Counted from the stretch's first letter, positions 33,020 to 42,121 are shown. The stretch is DNA of 64,000 nt from GW2011-AR15 sp964428335 (GCA_964428335.1 CAYRXW010000004.1:114979-178978); one strand, 5' to 3'. The notes: generated by a model from the sequence alone, not told the origin. A program made the numbers and translations.

Positions 33020-33723
33020 TTTTTTGTGCATATGAAATAGTAAATTGGATAATTTCCTCCTTCCTTTGTCATCGCAATTTCTTGAATATTAAATCCTGCC
33101 TGTTTTATCCCTAAGTAAACTTCGATACCTGTAGGGACGTGAGTAAAAGTAACTGGTCTGCCTGGTTTTTCAAAATACAAATCCCCAAACTCACCATGAG
33201 GATCGAAAATATAATTGGCTAATTTTTTCCCCCAAAAAGCTAACTCGCTTAGATTAAATGGGTTAATCAAATGAGTAGAAAGAATAAAGTTTCCTCCTTC
33301 TTTCATAACCCTGTAAACTTCATTTAAAACTTCTTGCCTATTTTCTCTTCCTGGAATCTCGTTCCAGCCAGCAAAAGAGAATATTGCATTACAAAAGTAA
33401 TTGCTGGGAAAGCCAAGATTTGTAGCATCCATGGCTACAAAAGGAATGTCCTGACTCAATTGTTTTCCACTTTGCACCATTTTAAAAGTTATGTCTATAC
33501 CAATTGGTAAATACCCTTCTGACTTAAGTGGTAAAGTTGTTCTTCCTGTTCCACAACCTAAATCTGCGCTTAGGCATCCTTCAGAAAAATATCTGTGCAC
33601 TAGTTCTTTTTCTTTTGGAAAAAATCCATCCTGCGCCAAATCTATATACTTTGCAATTGTATTAGGATGTTCAAATGTTGGTATAACATCGCGAGTATTT
33701 TTTGGGAAACTCATTTTTTTCAC
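33016..33723 (-). CDS. Class I SAM-dependent methyltransferase
   Basis: The 235-residue protein has LSADLGCGTGRTTLPLKSEG (motif I) and LPIGIDITFKMVQSGK (acidic end of strand 2). It then has FVAMDATNLGFPSNYFCNAI (motif II-III) and EVYRVMKEGGNFILSTH, the UbiE/Methyltransf_11 layout. The substrate is unknown; by context a sugar or cyclitol hydroxyl or amine. The frame opens at a GTG (33723) that overlaps the previous stop; an ATG three codons on (33714) is equally possible. Confidence 0.85.
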   Translation of the reverse strand: MKKMSFPKNTRDVIPTFEHPNTIAKYIDLAQDGFFPKEKELVHRYFSEGCLSADLGCGTGRTTLPLKSEGYLPIGIDITFKMVQSGKQLSQDIPFVAMDATNLGFPSNYFCNAIFSFAGWNEIPGRENRQEVLNEVYRVMKEGGNFILSTHLINPFNLSELAFWGKKLANYIFDPHGEFGDLYFEKPGRPVTFTHVPTGIEVYLGIKQAGFNIQEIAMTKEGGNYPIYYFICTKK

Positions 33724-34802
33724 ATCTGAGGCTTCATTTGGATATGTTTTTTTGTGAGATTAGATTTTTCAATAGATTCCATCAAATATATGACATCTAA
33801 TGCAAAATTAGCATTTGTTCTTGTAACTCTTTTTTCCATAATTGCATTAATTGTCTCTTCAACACCCCAAGCTAAAGTCCATCTTATATGACAATCATCC
33901 TCAGGCCCTATCATGACTTCTTCTTTTTCTCTTTCTTTTAAGACGACACTTTCTTTTCCGCCAAATCCTCCTGCAAATATGCTTCCTTTGGTGCCATGCA
34001 GCTCAAACTCATATTTAGGTGGGGTCATAACTGAATATGAACCATCATATAACACATATGCTCCATCACCATAATCAAACATAGCTACCTGATTGTCTGG
34101 AGCATTAACAGCAAATTTTTTCCCAGTATATGGTCCATACATAACCTCTCTATTTGGAATAGCTATTCCTGAAAAGCCTGAAACAAATTTTGGCATCCCT
34201 AAGATATAGGTAATCGCTGCAAGGTTGTATATTCCTAAACTTTTCATGCTCCCTCCATCTTGGTAAAACCATTCTGGATCAAAATCTATGCCTTTTCTGT
34301 CTGCTGGTCCCATGTTTGAGCAAGATACTCTTCCAAAAACAAACTTTCCAATTTTCCCTGAATCAATTAGTTCCTTTATTTTTTGATTTCTGGTGGACAA
34401 CATAACTTGAGGAGCTGACCCAAAATAGAGATTTTTTTTCGTTGCTAATTTAACAAGTTTTTTCCCTTCTGCAAAAGTTTCTGCAAAAGGTTTTTCGCTA
34501 TAGACATTAATTCCGGAATTAAGGATACTCTGGATGTGCTCAAAATGATCTTTATGTCTTGTTAAAACAACTATTAAATCCATTCCTTCATGTGTCTTAA
34601 TTTTTTCAAGAGTGTTATAAAAATAAGGGACATTAAACTGCTTTGCAGCAGATTTTGCTTTTTCTAAATCTATATCTGCAACAGCTGCAAGTTCATAGTT
34701 AGGTTTGCTGCCTGATAGCCCTGATAAGTACCATCTATAGGCCACTCCTCCGCAGCCAAGGATGCCAATTTTTAATTTTTTCATTTTTAACATTTTATGC
34801 AT
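33720..34802 (-). CDS. Gfo/Idh/MocA-family NAD(P)-dependent oxidoreductase (3)
   Basis: A 360-residue protein with KIGILGCGGVAYRWYLSGL as dinucleotide-binding start, VVLTRHKDHFEHIQ, YSEKPFAETFAEGKKLV (the conserved EKP lysine) and GGSMKSLGIYNLAAITYIL. The last aligns with the family's catalytic segment, with the usual His replaced by Tyr. Three ATGs lie within seven codons (34802, 34793, 34784); the last gives the most compact N-terminus. It is a third dehydrogenase in one operon, distinct from the other two by sequence. Confidence 0.83.
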   Translation of the reverse strand: MHKMLKMKKLKIGILGCGGVAYRWYLSGLSGSKPNYELAAVADIDLEKAKSAAKQFNVPYFYNTLEKIKTHEGMDLIVVLTRHKDHFEHIQSILNSGINVYSEKPFAETFAEGKKLVKLATKKNLYFGSAPQVMLSTRNQKIKELIDSGKIGKFVFGRVSCSNMGPADRKGIDFDPEWFYQDGGSMKSLGIYNLAAITYILGMPKFVSGFSGIAIPNREVMYGPYTGKKFAVNAPDNQVAMFDYGDGAYVLYDGSYSVMTPPKYEFELHGTKGSIFAGGFGGKESVVLKEREKEEVMIGPEDDCHIRWTLAWGVEETINAIMEKRVTRTNANFALDVIYLMESIEKSNLTKKHIQMKPQM

Positions 34803-34811
34803 TTTTTCTAT

Positions 34812-36314
34812 TTAACTTTTTTTTCTTAACGAATCGTAAGATGCAACAAGTAGCTTATACCTGTTTGTATTTGGTCTTAATTTTTTAAATTCTATGTCAA
34901 CATTAGACTTAAAATGCGTTTCAAGTTCTGTTTTGATTATTAAAGGTTGGTCATCAACAGGTACTAATTTTCCTGTTTTTTTCCATGTCATCCAATCCGC
35001 ATTCTCTATTCTTGTCATCTCAATTAAATAGCAATCACCTCTAATTTCTCCTTCATATACATGTCCTCTGATAACTCCAAAATTCGCACACCCATAGCCT
35101 AAATGTTCTTGATCATTAGGTGTTACAATATCACCAATTTCATATTTATATTTATGGTTATTACGATACCAATCGCCTAATCTGCCAAAACTACGTCCGG
35201 CTATAGATGAAACTACTGATGATGCAACACCTGATAGTGTCATAGTTGCAGTATCTGTGTAGGCTCTTACTATGGTATTTGGAAACATTAAGTCTTCAGG
35301 TATTAACTGCTTATTTTTTGCTATCTCTCCATACCCTTGCATATGCTCAATAAACCTCCTAGAGAACTTATATGATCTTTGTAGCAAGCAAGCAAATATA
35401 CCATGTTCTTGGTCTCTAAAGAATTCCTCAGCAACTCGTTCCCAGCTAGGAATTAAAACTTCACTAATAATTGAATCTGAAGGATTGCTTGTAATAGCCA
35501 TTGATGATAAGATTTTATCTCCAGTTACACCTATCAAAATTGGATCGTCCAAATTACTTGAGCATCCGCTTTGATTATTTTCTCCTGAAAGCTTTACTCT
35601 TGGTAGTCCATAGCTTGTTTTGCTATAAGCTACAACGCTTGAATCTTTAACAGCTTCTTCTAATAAGATAGTGCCATTTGAACCATTTCCCATGCGTTTT
35701 ATTGCGCCAGAAGAATAGACAAACTCAACATCTTGTTCAACTGGAATCAGCAGTTGGTTTTCCCTCATGTCTGCAGGTAGCCTTCTAGTGGATCTATGCT
35801 CAAATTTTCCAGCACCTTTCTCGTTTGGCCTAGAAAGATATAGCTGTCTTGCAATTCCTCCAGGTTCAAGGCAAATAGATTTTAGTTTATCTAGTACAAT
35901 TACGTAGAACTCAACAGGATAATTTCTTGGTAGTATACCATTATATTTTGGCATCCAAGTATCTAAATTTACGCTGCCTAGTACTTGAAGTATATCAAAA
36001 TCTCCTTCTTTCATCCTTTGTATATATTCAATTGGCAATGCTAAAGGCGTATCCTGTCCAATTCTAGCTCCATAACTGCCACCATGACCAGCAGAATCTA
36101 AAAAAAGTGTTTGAAAAAAATCAATGCTAGCAAGCTGATCCAAGCTACTAAAATCATCAACTACTATTAAGAAATCACCGTCTGATTCTGGGTGCAATGA
36201 ACCATATCGAAGAGAGCCATAGCTTAATAAGTGAACTCCTCTTAATTTTGCAACATTGCTGCTAAGGAGATCAAGCATTTCCACGATCCTTTGCCCTTCT
36301 AAGCTATGTGCCAT
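34812..36314 (-). CDS. Nucleotidyltransferase-like protein, first gene of the sugar operon
   Basis: The 500-residue protein has an N-terminal nucleotidyltransferase-like motif, LLSYGSLRYGSLHPESDGDF, followed by LIVV, which keeps the G-S and D-x-D pattern of the polymerase-beta superfamily. The following about 400 residues are unfamiliar. Near the C-terminus GDIVTPNDQEHLGYGCANFG, with RGHVYEGEIRGDCYLIEMTR after it, looks like a small beta-barrel domain. It is the 5' gene of the operon, ten bases before the next start. It could activate the product as a nucleotide derivative or modify it; not known. Confidence 0.6.
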   Translation of the reverse strand: MAHSLEGQRIVEMLDLLSSNVAKLRGVHLLSYGSLRYGSLHPESDGDFLIVVDDFSSLDQLASIDFFQTLFLDSAGHGGSYGARIGQDTPLALPIEYIQRMKEGDFDILQVLGSVNLDTWMPKYNGILPRNYPVEFYVIVLDKLKSICLEPGGIARQLYLSRPNEKGAGKFEHRSTRRLPADMRENQLLIPVEQDVEFVYSSGAIKRMGNGSNGTILLEEAVKDSSVVAYSKTSYGLPRVKLSGENNQSGCSSNLDDPILIGVTGDKILSSMAITSNPSDSIISEVLIPSWERVAEEFFRDQEHGIFACLLQRSYKFSRRFIEHMQGYGEIAKNKQLIPEDLMFPNTIVRAYTDTATMTLSGVASSVVSSIAGRSFGRLGDWYRNNHKYKYEIGDIVTPNDQEHLGYGCANFGVIRGHVYEGEIRGDCYLIEMTRIENADWMTWKKTGKLVPVDDQPLIIKTELETHFKSNVDIEFKKLRPNTNRYKLLVASYDSLRKKS

Positions 36315-36449
36315 TTTACTATTTAATAGTAATTAATATTAAAAGGTTATTATTTTAAAGGGATTATTAACGAGTATAATATTGCATGGTTAAAAAAAAT
36401 TAAACCGATTAGTTTAAAAACAGTATTTAAGAGATAAAAATTTTAAAGA

Positions 36450-37364
36450 TTAGTTTATCTGAACAAACTGTGGCATAAGTCCGCACGAACAGAAATTATA
36501 TCCACATTGCCTTTCAAAATTTCTAAGGCTAAATCCATTATCTAAATCTCCCAATTCATACCTAATATCGCCTATTGCCTCATGGCATGTATACACTTTG
36601 CCGGTTGGAAGCGCAACAAGATACTTCATGCCTGCCGGACAGTTTAATCCCTTCCTCTGATGCCTAATATCATGACTTGTTCCTTCCAGCTTAGGCCCAA
36701 TTATTGAAGTAACTATTTCCAATTGCTCATCACTATAAGGAAATGGCTTTAAATTAGGATCTGATCCAATTTTATATTGTAAAAATTCCATTTTTAGGCC
36801 AAGCGACTCGCCTTTAGATTTTATCTGTGGCATAAGTTCCAAGTACCAAGGTACTAGAATGCTTTTGACTGCAAACTTAGGCATATTTTCTTTTGAATAT
36901 AGTTGTAGTGCCTTTTCATAAACTTGTGCTGCTTTTTCAAAAAATTGATCTACATGTGAAAGAACTTTTTGTTCTGCGTCATGTTCCATTATTCCATTTT
37001 CAAAAAACATAGGCAAGTGCATCGAAACTTTCGCACTAACAGTCTTTCCTTTAGCAATTTCCAAAAATTCAAGCATTGCATCAAGATTGTTTAAATTTGA
37101 AAGAACACCAAGGCTATGTTCACTTGCAACAAGAGGTTCAGTTATAACTTTATTTACATTAGGTATCTCAAAATACTCTCCACCTTCCAGAAAAATAAGC
37201 CAAGGTGTTGAACCAAGACCTTTTAACATGTTCTGGACCCTGTTAGCTAAAACCTCTTCAGCAATTTGATTTGTCTCATTCCCATTTTGTATGCAGTAGC
37301 CACATAACTTCGGATCAAACTTATTTGTACAAGCATAGCTTACATGCCACATTGCAGTATTCAT
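36450..37364 (-). CDS. Radical-SAM/SPASM-like protein with an enlarged cysteine loop
   Basis: The 304-residue protein starts with WHVSYACTNKFDPKLCGYC, where C12, C21 and C24 give C-x8-C-x2-C instead of the usual C-x3-C-x2-C. STPWLIFLEGGEYFEIPNV fits the GGE-like segment that contacts SAM. The C-terminus is SPASM-like: NCPAGMKYLVALPTGKVYTC, then RQCGYNFCSCG, which would hold an auxiliary cluster. Such enzymes modify peptides or metabolites. It lies 136 bases upstream of the sugar operon on the same strand; membership in that pathway is possible, but it has its own upstream region. The assignment rests on motif spacing and is moderate. Confidence 0.6.
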   Translation of the reverse strand: MNTAMWHVSYACTNKFDPKLCGYCIQNGNETNQIAEEVLANRVQNMLKGLGSTPWLIFLEGGEYFEIPNVNKVITEPLVASEHSLGVLSNLNNLDAMLEFLEIAKGKTVSAKVSMHLPMFFENGIMEHDAEQKVLSHVDQFFEKAAQVYEKALQLYSKENMPKFAVKSILVPWYLELMPQIKSKGESLGLKMEFLQYKIGSDPNLKPFPYSDEQLEIVTSIIGPKLEGTSHDIRHQRKGLNCPAGMKYLVALPTGKVYTCHEAIGDIRYELGDLDNGFSLRNFERQCGYNFCSCGLMPQFVQIN

Positions 37365-37483
37365 TACAAATAAGTAGTTATAATTTCCTAATAAAATCAG
37401 TGTTTAAAAAATTTAAACTAAAAGGTTTATTTCTAAGTACATAGATAATAAATTTTAAAGAGTGATTCTTTTTCTTTTTCAAA

Positions 37484-38164
37484 ATGCCATCTGTTGACAC
37501 CATAGCGCAAAAGCTCATCTCCCTAACAAATTTCCAATTCAATCATAAAAATTCAAATGAGATAAGCAAAGATGAATGGCTAAACGGAAACTTTTTCAAA
37601 AAAGAGAGCATAGCAGGCATGCTTGAAAATAAGATATATACAGGCCTTGCACAGATTCTGGAAAAATACACAAAGTTGAACAGGTTCTCAGAAAACTATA
37701 ATTTACTTGTATCCCTTAGGGACTCTTTTTGGGAAAAATATCAGATTAATGAGGATTACCTGCAGATGGGAATGCTGATTTCAGGATTAAGGATGGAGAT
37801 AGTCCATAAGTTCAAGGGGAAAAAGCCTGAGCTCCTAAGGCCTGAATACTGGCTCATGGCAAATTCAGCAAATGACCTTGCTGGGATGTTCAAGGAAAAA
37901 GAAAATTTCTATTCCGCTTATGGATATTATTTAGCCTCTGGAAAATATTCATTAAGATTCCTGCAAACGCTAAATACCGCAAAAGATCTGGAAAAAAATT
38001 ATGAGAAGATAAAAAGCTGCATAGGTTTTCTAAGGGATTCCTGCGAATACAGGAGAGATAACTATTTCTTTGAGGAAGCTGCTGCAGAACTGGCAGGAAG
38101 AATTGCGAGATATAAGCCTAAGGGAGAACAGTTTGGGAGACTAGTTAAGAGTTTAGTTATCTGA
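37484..38164 (+). CDS. Hypothetical helical protein
   Basis: A 226-residue, mostly helical soluble protein (helices such as NKIYTGLAQILEKYTKLNRF and KNYEKIKSCIGFLRDSCEYR). No family recognised. A TATA-like AATAAATTTTAAAG (about 37447-37460) lies about 25-35 bases before the ATG. Its last eight bases overlap the convergent YkgJ-like gene. Confidence 0.65.
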   Translation: MPSVDTIAQKLISLTNFQFNHKNSNEISKDEWLNGNFFKKESIAGMLENKIYTGLAQILEKYTKLNRFSENYNLLVSLRDSFWEKYQINEDYLQMGMLISGLRMEIVHKFKGKKPELLRPEYWLMANSANDLAGMFKEKENFYSAYGYYLASGKYSLRFLQTLNTAKDLEKNYEKIKSCIGFLRDSCEYRRDNYFFEEAAAELAGRIARYKPKGEQFGRLVKSLVI

Positions 38165-38705
38165 TTTTTATTCTGACTTTATGTTCAACACACAAATCTT
38201 CAATTTTTTCAACTTTTTCAGCTAAAGACAAACCACTGAATTCATCAGCTGAAACTCCTTTATCATTTATTAAAGAATACAAAGCTCTTGCATATAAACA
38301 TCCCCCCAATTTGCAATAGGTAGGTTTGGAATCTGGTATTTCACATAATCCATCTGCCATTAGTGAAGGGCATTCTGCTTCTGGTTTTCCTGCTGGAAAC
38401 ATTTCTGCTATGCTATTTGGAACATCTCTTGTCAGCATCCTAAGTTGGTATCTTGCATGAACTCCAGTTTTTAATGGGTTATCTGTTGGCTCTCTGACAA
38501 TTTTAGCTAAATCTACTGCAGACTTTATCTTTTGGAGATCTGTATTATAAAGCGGAACGCCAGGATCAGAAACCCTTCCAAGACAGCATGCATAACAAAA
38601 ATTCTGTTCTCCTCTTTCAGTTAAAGAACTCTCACCTAAATCCAATGCTAACTGTGTTAAACAAATAGAGTTTCCTTTTGGAAGATATGAATTTGTGTAT
38701 TTCAT
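38157..38705 (-). CDS. YkgJ-like cysteine-cluster protein
   Basis: A 182-residue protein with the cysteine plan of the YkgJ (UPF0153) zinc- or iron-chelating family. CYACC (CxxCC) lies at about 37-41. ECPSLMADGLCEI at about 111-123 matches CPxL..dgkCsi, and SKPTYCKLGGC follows. Such proteins bind a metal or cluster; their biochemistry is mostly unknown. The insertion between the first and second Cys groups is longer than typical. It sits between two hypothetical genes, about 0.8 kb from the radical-SAM gene. Confidence 0.6.
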   Translation of the reverse strand: MKYTNSYLPKGNSICLTQLALDLGESSLTERGEQNFCYACCLGRVSDPGVPLYNTDLQKIKSAVDLAKIVREPTDNPLKTGVHARYQLRMLTRDVPNSIAEMFPAGKPEAECPSLMADGLCEIPDSKPTYCKLGGCLYARALYSLINDKGVSADEFSGLSLAEKVEKIEDLCVEHKVRIKIR

Positions 38706-38733
38706 TTTTACCTAAATGCACACTTTTAATAAT

Positions 38734-39273
38734 TTATGTACGATAAAATGCTTTCTTATTTGAACGTGAATTCATTAACCTAGAACCTATTATTTTCATA
38801 TTATCTATATCAACATAAACAGTGTTATTGGATTTATCATATTTGAAAAAAGGTATCTCTTCTATTTGTACAATAACAGGTTTACCCATATAACCCTTTA
38901 TATGCATGTGCGCTTGTGGATCATTCCTTGAGATTCTGATTTTTTTTTCATTTACTACATAGTCGAAAGTATCTGGAATCCTTTCTCCATTAATGTTCTG
39001 ATAAATCAAATCCTCCAACTCTGATAAGGGGACATTGTCAGTTCCAAACTGTTTTCTTAAAACTTCATAATCATGCATAAATTTTAGCTGGTTTATACCT
39101 AGAATATGATTAGATTTTTTCCCTGTTCCATCTTCATTATACGAAATTTTAACTGCACCGACATTCCACCCTGCATCATATATCCTATCAAATTCTTTAA
39201 TTAAAAAGCCACTAAAGGTTCTATCCAAGGTAGATAAGTTTACATATATTGGCAAAGATGCAAGTTTAAACAT
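38734..39273 (-). CDS. Hypothetical protein
   Basis: A 179-residue mixed alpha/beta protein (LPIYVNLSTLDRTFSGFLIK; HMHIKGYMGKPVIVQIEEIP). No family recognised. A TATA-like run (TTTATTTATATATTTT on the plus strand, 39293-39308) lies 20-35 bases upstream of the start on the minus strand. It precedes the YkgJ-like gene by 28 bases and is probably cotranscribed with it. Confidence 0.6.
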   Translation of the reverse strand: MFKLASLPIYVNLSTLDRTFSGFLIKEFDRIYDAGWNVGAVKISYNEDGTGKKSNHILGINQLKFMHDYEVLRKQFGTDNVPLSELEDLIYQNINGERIPDTFDYVVNEKKIRISRNDPQAHMHIKGYMGKPVIVQIEEIPFFKYDKSNNTVYVDIDNMKIIGSRLMNSRSNKKAFYRT

Positions 39274-39398
39274 AAATTTTGGATATTTTTGCTTTATTTA
39301 TATATTTTACTACGTTGAAATAATAACAATATAATTGGCATACTCACCAAAACACTTATATCCCACCTCTCTCTTTAAAATCATAAAAAGAGGGAAAA

Positions 39399-39962
39399 AT
39401 GTTTTTGAAATTGCTTTATGCACCGCTATTATACCCAGAGATGCTCTGGGTCTTATTGCCGCTTATAATTGCAATAATCCTGACAGAAACATATTTCAGG
39501 AAATACCCAAGAGAAGGATTAGGTCACCACAGCAGCCTGGAAAATTCTGTATTCATGGTCTTTGTGCTGTTTAACCTAGCGTATTACCTGGTAAATAACC
39601 CAAACACTGTAAAGACATATGTTGTAGCGCTCTTTGGAATATATGCTGTGACTGTGATAGCTCTTGACTTTTACCACAAGCTTCCTACAAAGACGTTCAT
39701 GAAGCTTTCCTCAAAATTCATCATAGGTTTTAAGACATACATATTCATCGTGCTTGTATATTCAGACATACTGCTGAAAGTCACATTCTTTGACCTGTTC
39801 AGCATGCTGGTATCAGCAGGAATACTATTCTTTGCCCTTGTCCTGGTCTCAAGCTTGATTTCATACCTGGAACCAAAGACATACCCTGAGATTGAAAGCT
39901 ACCTGAACACAATCGAGCAGGAGATAAAAAAATCAGATAAGCAAAAAAAGCAGAAGAAATGA
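39399..39962 (+). CDS. Five-pass membrane protein
   Basis: A 187-residue protein with about five membrane helices (MLWVLLPLIIAIILTETYF; VFMVFVLFNLAYYLV; VVALFGIYAVTVIALDFY; and two later) and a charged cytoplasmic-looking tail (EQEIKKSDKQKKQKK). No family recognised. It lies 57 bases before dnaJ, which has its own TATA element, so cotranscription is not required. Confidence 0.65.
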   Translation: MFLKLLYAPLLYPEMLWVLLPLIIAIILTETYFRKYPREGLGHHSSLENSVFMVFVLFNLAYYLVNNPNTVKTYVVALFGIYAVTVIALDFYHKLPTKTFMKLSSKFIIGFKTYIFIVLVYSDILLKVTFFDLFSMLVSAGILFFALVLVSSLISYLEPKTYPEIESYLNTIEQEIKKSDKQKKQKK

Positions 39963-39985
39963 CCCTTCAAGGCGGTTTTACACAA

Positions 39986-39997
39986 AACTTTTTAAGC
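39986..39997 (+). promoter_or_regulatory. TATA-like element of dnaJ
   Basis: ACTTTTTAAGCG lies 23-34 bases before the ATG at 40020, the leaderless spacing seen elsewhere in the window. Confidence 0.45.
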
Positions 39998-40019
39998 GCT
40001 CAGCTTTCTCAAACTAAAA

Positions 40020-41138
40020 ATGCCAAAAGATTATTATGATATACTGGGAGTAAAGAAGGATGCAAGTAAAGAGGAGATTAAAAAGGCCTATAAGACTCTT
40101 GCAAAAAAATACCATCCTGATATGAATAAGGAAGCAGGCGCCCAGGAAAAATTCAAGGAGATAAACGAGGCTGCCCAGGTTTTAGGGGATGAAGAAAAAA
40201 GATCCCAATACGACAGGTTTGGCGATGCAGATTCATTCAAGCAGGCATCTGGATTTTCAGGGTTTGACCCAAGGGAATTCAACGGCTTTGGTGGAGACTT
40301 TGACTTTGGCGATATCTTTGATATGTTTTTTGGCGGAAGCCAATCAAGAGGCGGAAGAAGGAATTATAGAGGTGCTGATTTAAGGTTTGACCTGACATTG
40401 AATTTAGAAGAAGTTGCGCATGACATAGAAAAGACAATCCAGATAAAAAGACTTGAGACGTGTTCAGAATGCAAAGGAAAAGGGGCAAAAGCAGAGCATG
40501 ATATCTCAGCATGCAGAGAATGCGGTGGCTCAGGAATGGTCACAAGGTCAAGAAGGACTCCATTTGGGATATTCCAGACATCCGGCGTATGCTCTTCATG
40601 TAGTGGCGAAGGGAGCCAGATAAGGAACCCTTGCTCAAAGTGCAAGGGCGCAGGAAGGGTTGAAAATGCCGCTAAAGTAAAGGTAAGCATTCCTGCAGGG
40701 ATTGATAATGGCATGCGTTTAAGAGTAACAGGAGAAGGCGAGACTGGGCCAAAAGGAGGCCAGAAAGGAGACTTGTATATTGTTGTTCATGTGAAGGACC
40801 ATCCGGTTTTTACAAGGGATGAATCTGATTTATATGTTGAAATCCCAATTTCATTCACGCAGGCTGCTTTAGGGGATAACATCCAGATCCCTACACTTGA
40901 AGGAAAAACAACATTAAAAATACCTGCAGGAACAGAAAGTCATACAATATTTAGAGTAAGAAATGAAGGCCTTCCTCATTTAAACAGCCATGGACAGGGT
41001 GACTTGAAAGCAAGGGTGAAGATACAGACACCAAGCAAGCTTACAAAAAGACAGACTGAACTATTGAGAGAATTTGAGAAGGAATCAGGCGATTCCCCAA
41101 GCAAGAGCTTTTTTAAGAAGATATTTGATAAAATCTAA
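40020..41138 (+). CDS. dnaJ: Chaperone DnaJ (type I Hsp40)
   Basis: A full-length 372-residue type I J-protein. The J domain starts PKDYYDILGVKKDASKEEIK with HPD at 32-34. A Gly/Phe-rich stretch (FNGFGGDFDFGDIFDMFFGG) follows. The zinc region has four CxxCxGxG units: CSECKGKG, CRECGGSG, CSSCSGEG and CSKCKGAG. The C-terminal client-binding barrels (GDLYIVVHVKDHPVF and after) are complete. It delivers unfolded clients to DnaK and stimulates its ATPase. No dnaK or grpE lies in this window, so the chaperone set is split in the genome. Confidence 0.95.
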   Translation: MPKDYYDILGVKKDASKEEIKKAYKTLAKKYHPDMNKEAGAQEKFKEINEAAQVLGDEEKRSQYDRFGDADSFKQASGFSGFDPREFNGFGGDFDFGDIFDMFFGGSQSRGGRRNYRGADLRFDLTLNLEEVAHDIEKTIQIKRLETCSECKGKGAKAEHDISACRECGGSGMVTRSRRTPFGIFQTSGVCSSCSGEGSQIRNPCSKCKGAGRVENAAKVKVSIPAGIDNGMRLRVTGEGETGPKGGQKGDLYIVVHVKDHPVFTRDESDLYVEIPISFTQAALGDNIQIPTLEGKTTLKIPAGTESHTIFRVRNEGLPHLNSHGQGDLKARVKIQTPSKLTKRQTELLREFEKESGDSPSKSFFKKIFDKI

Positions 41139-41177
41139 GCAGTTAATCTTTTAATTCTGTTTTTGTTTCTAATTTAG

Positions 41178-41639
41178 ATGAGGCTTAATAGAAATTTAAT
41201 ATGGAAAATTGAGAACCATTTTAATGCAGATTACAGAATGCTTAAAGATTTAAGACCTGATAATGAAATAAAAGATAGTGATTTAGTTATTAAAACAATA
41301 ACATGGTTCAATTCAATAACAGGACTAGATATAAATTATTTAGCTGATGCTACACTATCACTTGATCCAAAGCTGTCTGGATATGTTGAGTATCACCTGC
41401 AAAATTATTTGATGAGTTTTGAAGAAGGAACACAGTACAGGGCATTTGGAAGGTTTATTAGCCTTATACATAGAAATGGGTATAGCATATTTGATATAAG
41501 CTGGGAATCACATAGAGATATACTTCCAAAGTACTATCAGGTTAAATGTGCATTAAAAAAAAGAGCTTTATTCTCTGGTAGTGAACCACTTCAGATAACA
41601 AATGACAAAAGTACAATAAGCTTTTATCTTGAAAGATAA
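41178..41639 (+). CDS. Hypothetical protein
   Basis: A 153-residue soluble protein (TITWFNSITGLDINYLADAT; AFGRFISLIHRNGYSIFDIS), without a recognised family. It starts 39 bases after dnaJ on the same strand and is followed by a gene with its own TATA box. Confidence 0.55.
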   Translation: MRLNRNLIWKIENHFNADYRMLKDLRPDNEIKDSDLVIKTITWFNSITGLDINYLADATLSLDPKLSGYVEYHLQNYLMSFEEGTQYRAFGRFISLIHRNGYSIFDISWESHRDILPKYYQVKCALKKRALFSGSEPLQITNDKSTISFYLER

Positions 41640-41650
41640 AAGTTACCTAT

Positions 41651-41660
41651 TTTTATATAA
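41651..41660 (+). promoter_or_regulatory. TATA box of the gene at 41681
   Basis: TTTTATATAA lies 21-30 bases before the ATG at 41681. Confidence 0.6.
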
Positions 41661-41680
41661 CTTAAATTTTCACACCTGTT

Positions 41681-42121
41681 ATGAATGAGAATTTATTGAA
41701 TTACATCGTCATCTATAATGTAAATGATTATACTACAGCTGCTGTATGTTTGCAGGCAGGTTCTTTAGAAGAAGCTGTGACTAAAGTAGCTGGACATAAG
41801 GTTGAAAGAAAAGGTCATCTTGATCTTGTTGAAGAAAAGAATATTGCATGCATTTTAGAGAGTGTAAGTTCTGTTATTTATGATTCTGTTCTTAAGTCAA
41901 ACATCCCAAGGAGTTTTGAAATAAAGTCCAATGAATATTTATTCGAATGCAGAATTAGTAAGTTTGCTTTGAATGTAATGAGCCTTTCAAAAAAAATAGA
42001 CAGCTGGAACTTGCCAGTGAAAACTGAATGGCTTTACAATTTTGCAAATAAGCATAAGTTCAGCAGGCACAGTGGCGAAAACCATACTATTTATGCAATG
42101 GGACCAAATTCAATTAAATAA
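41681..42121 (+). CDS. Hypothetical protein
   Basis: A 146-residue soluble protein (LNYIVIYNVNDYTTAAVCLQ; ESVSSVIYDSVLKSNIPRSF). No recognised family. Its last 12 bases overlap the end of the convergent membrane-protein gene. Confidence 0.55.
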   Translation: MNENLLNYIVIYNVNDYTTAAVCLQAGSLEEAVTKVAGHKVERKGHLDLVEEKNIACILESVSSVIYDSVLKSNIPRSFEIKSNEYLFECRISKFALNVMSLSKKIDSWNLPVKTEWLYNFANKHKFSRHSGENHTIYAMGPNSIK

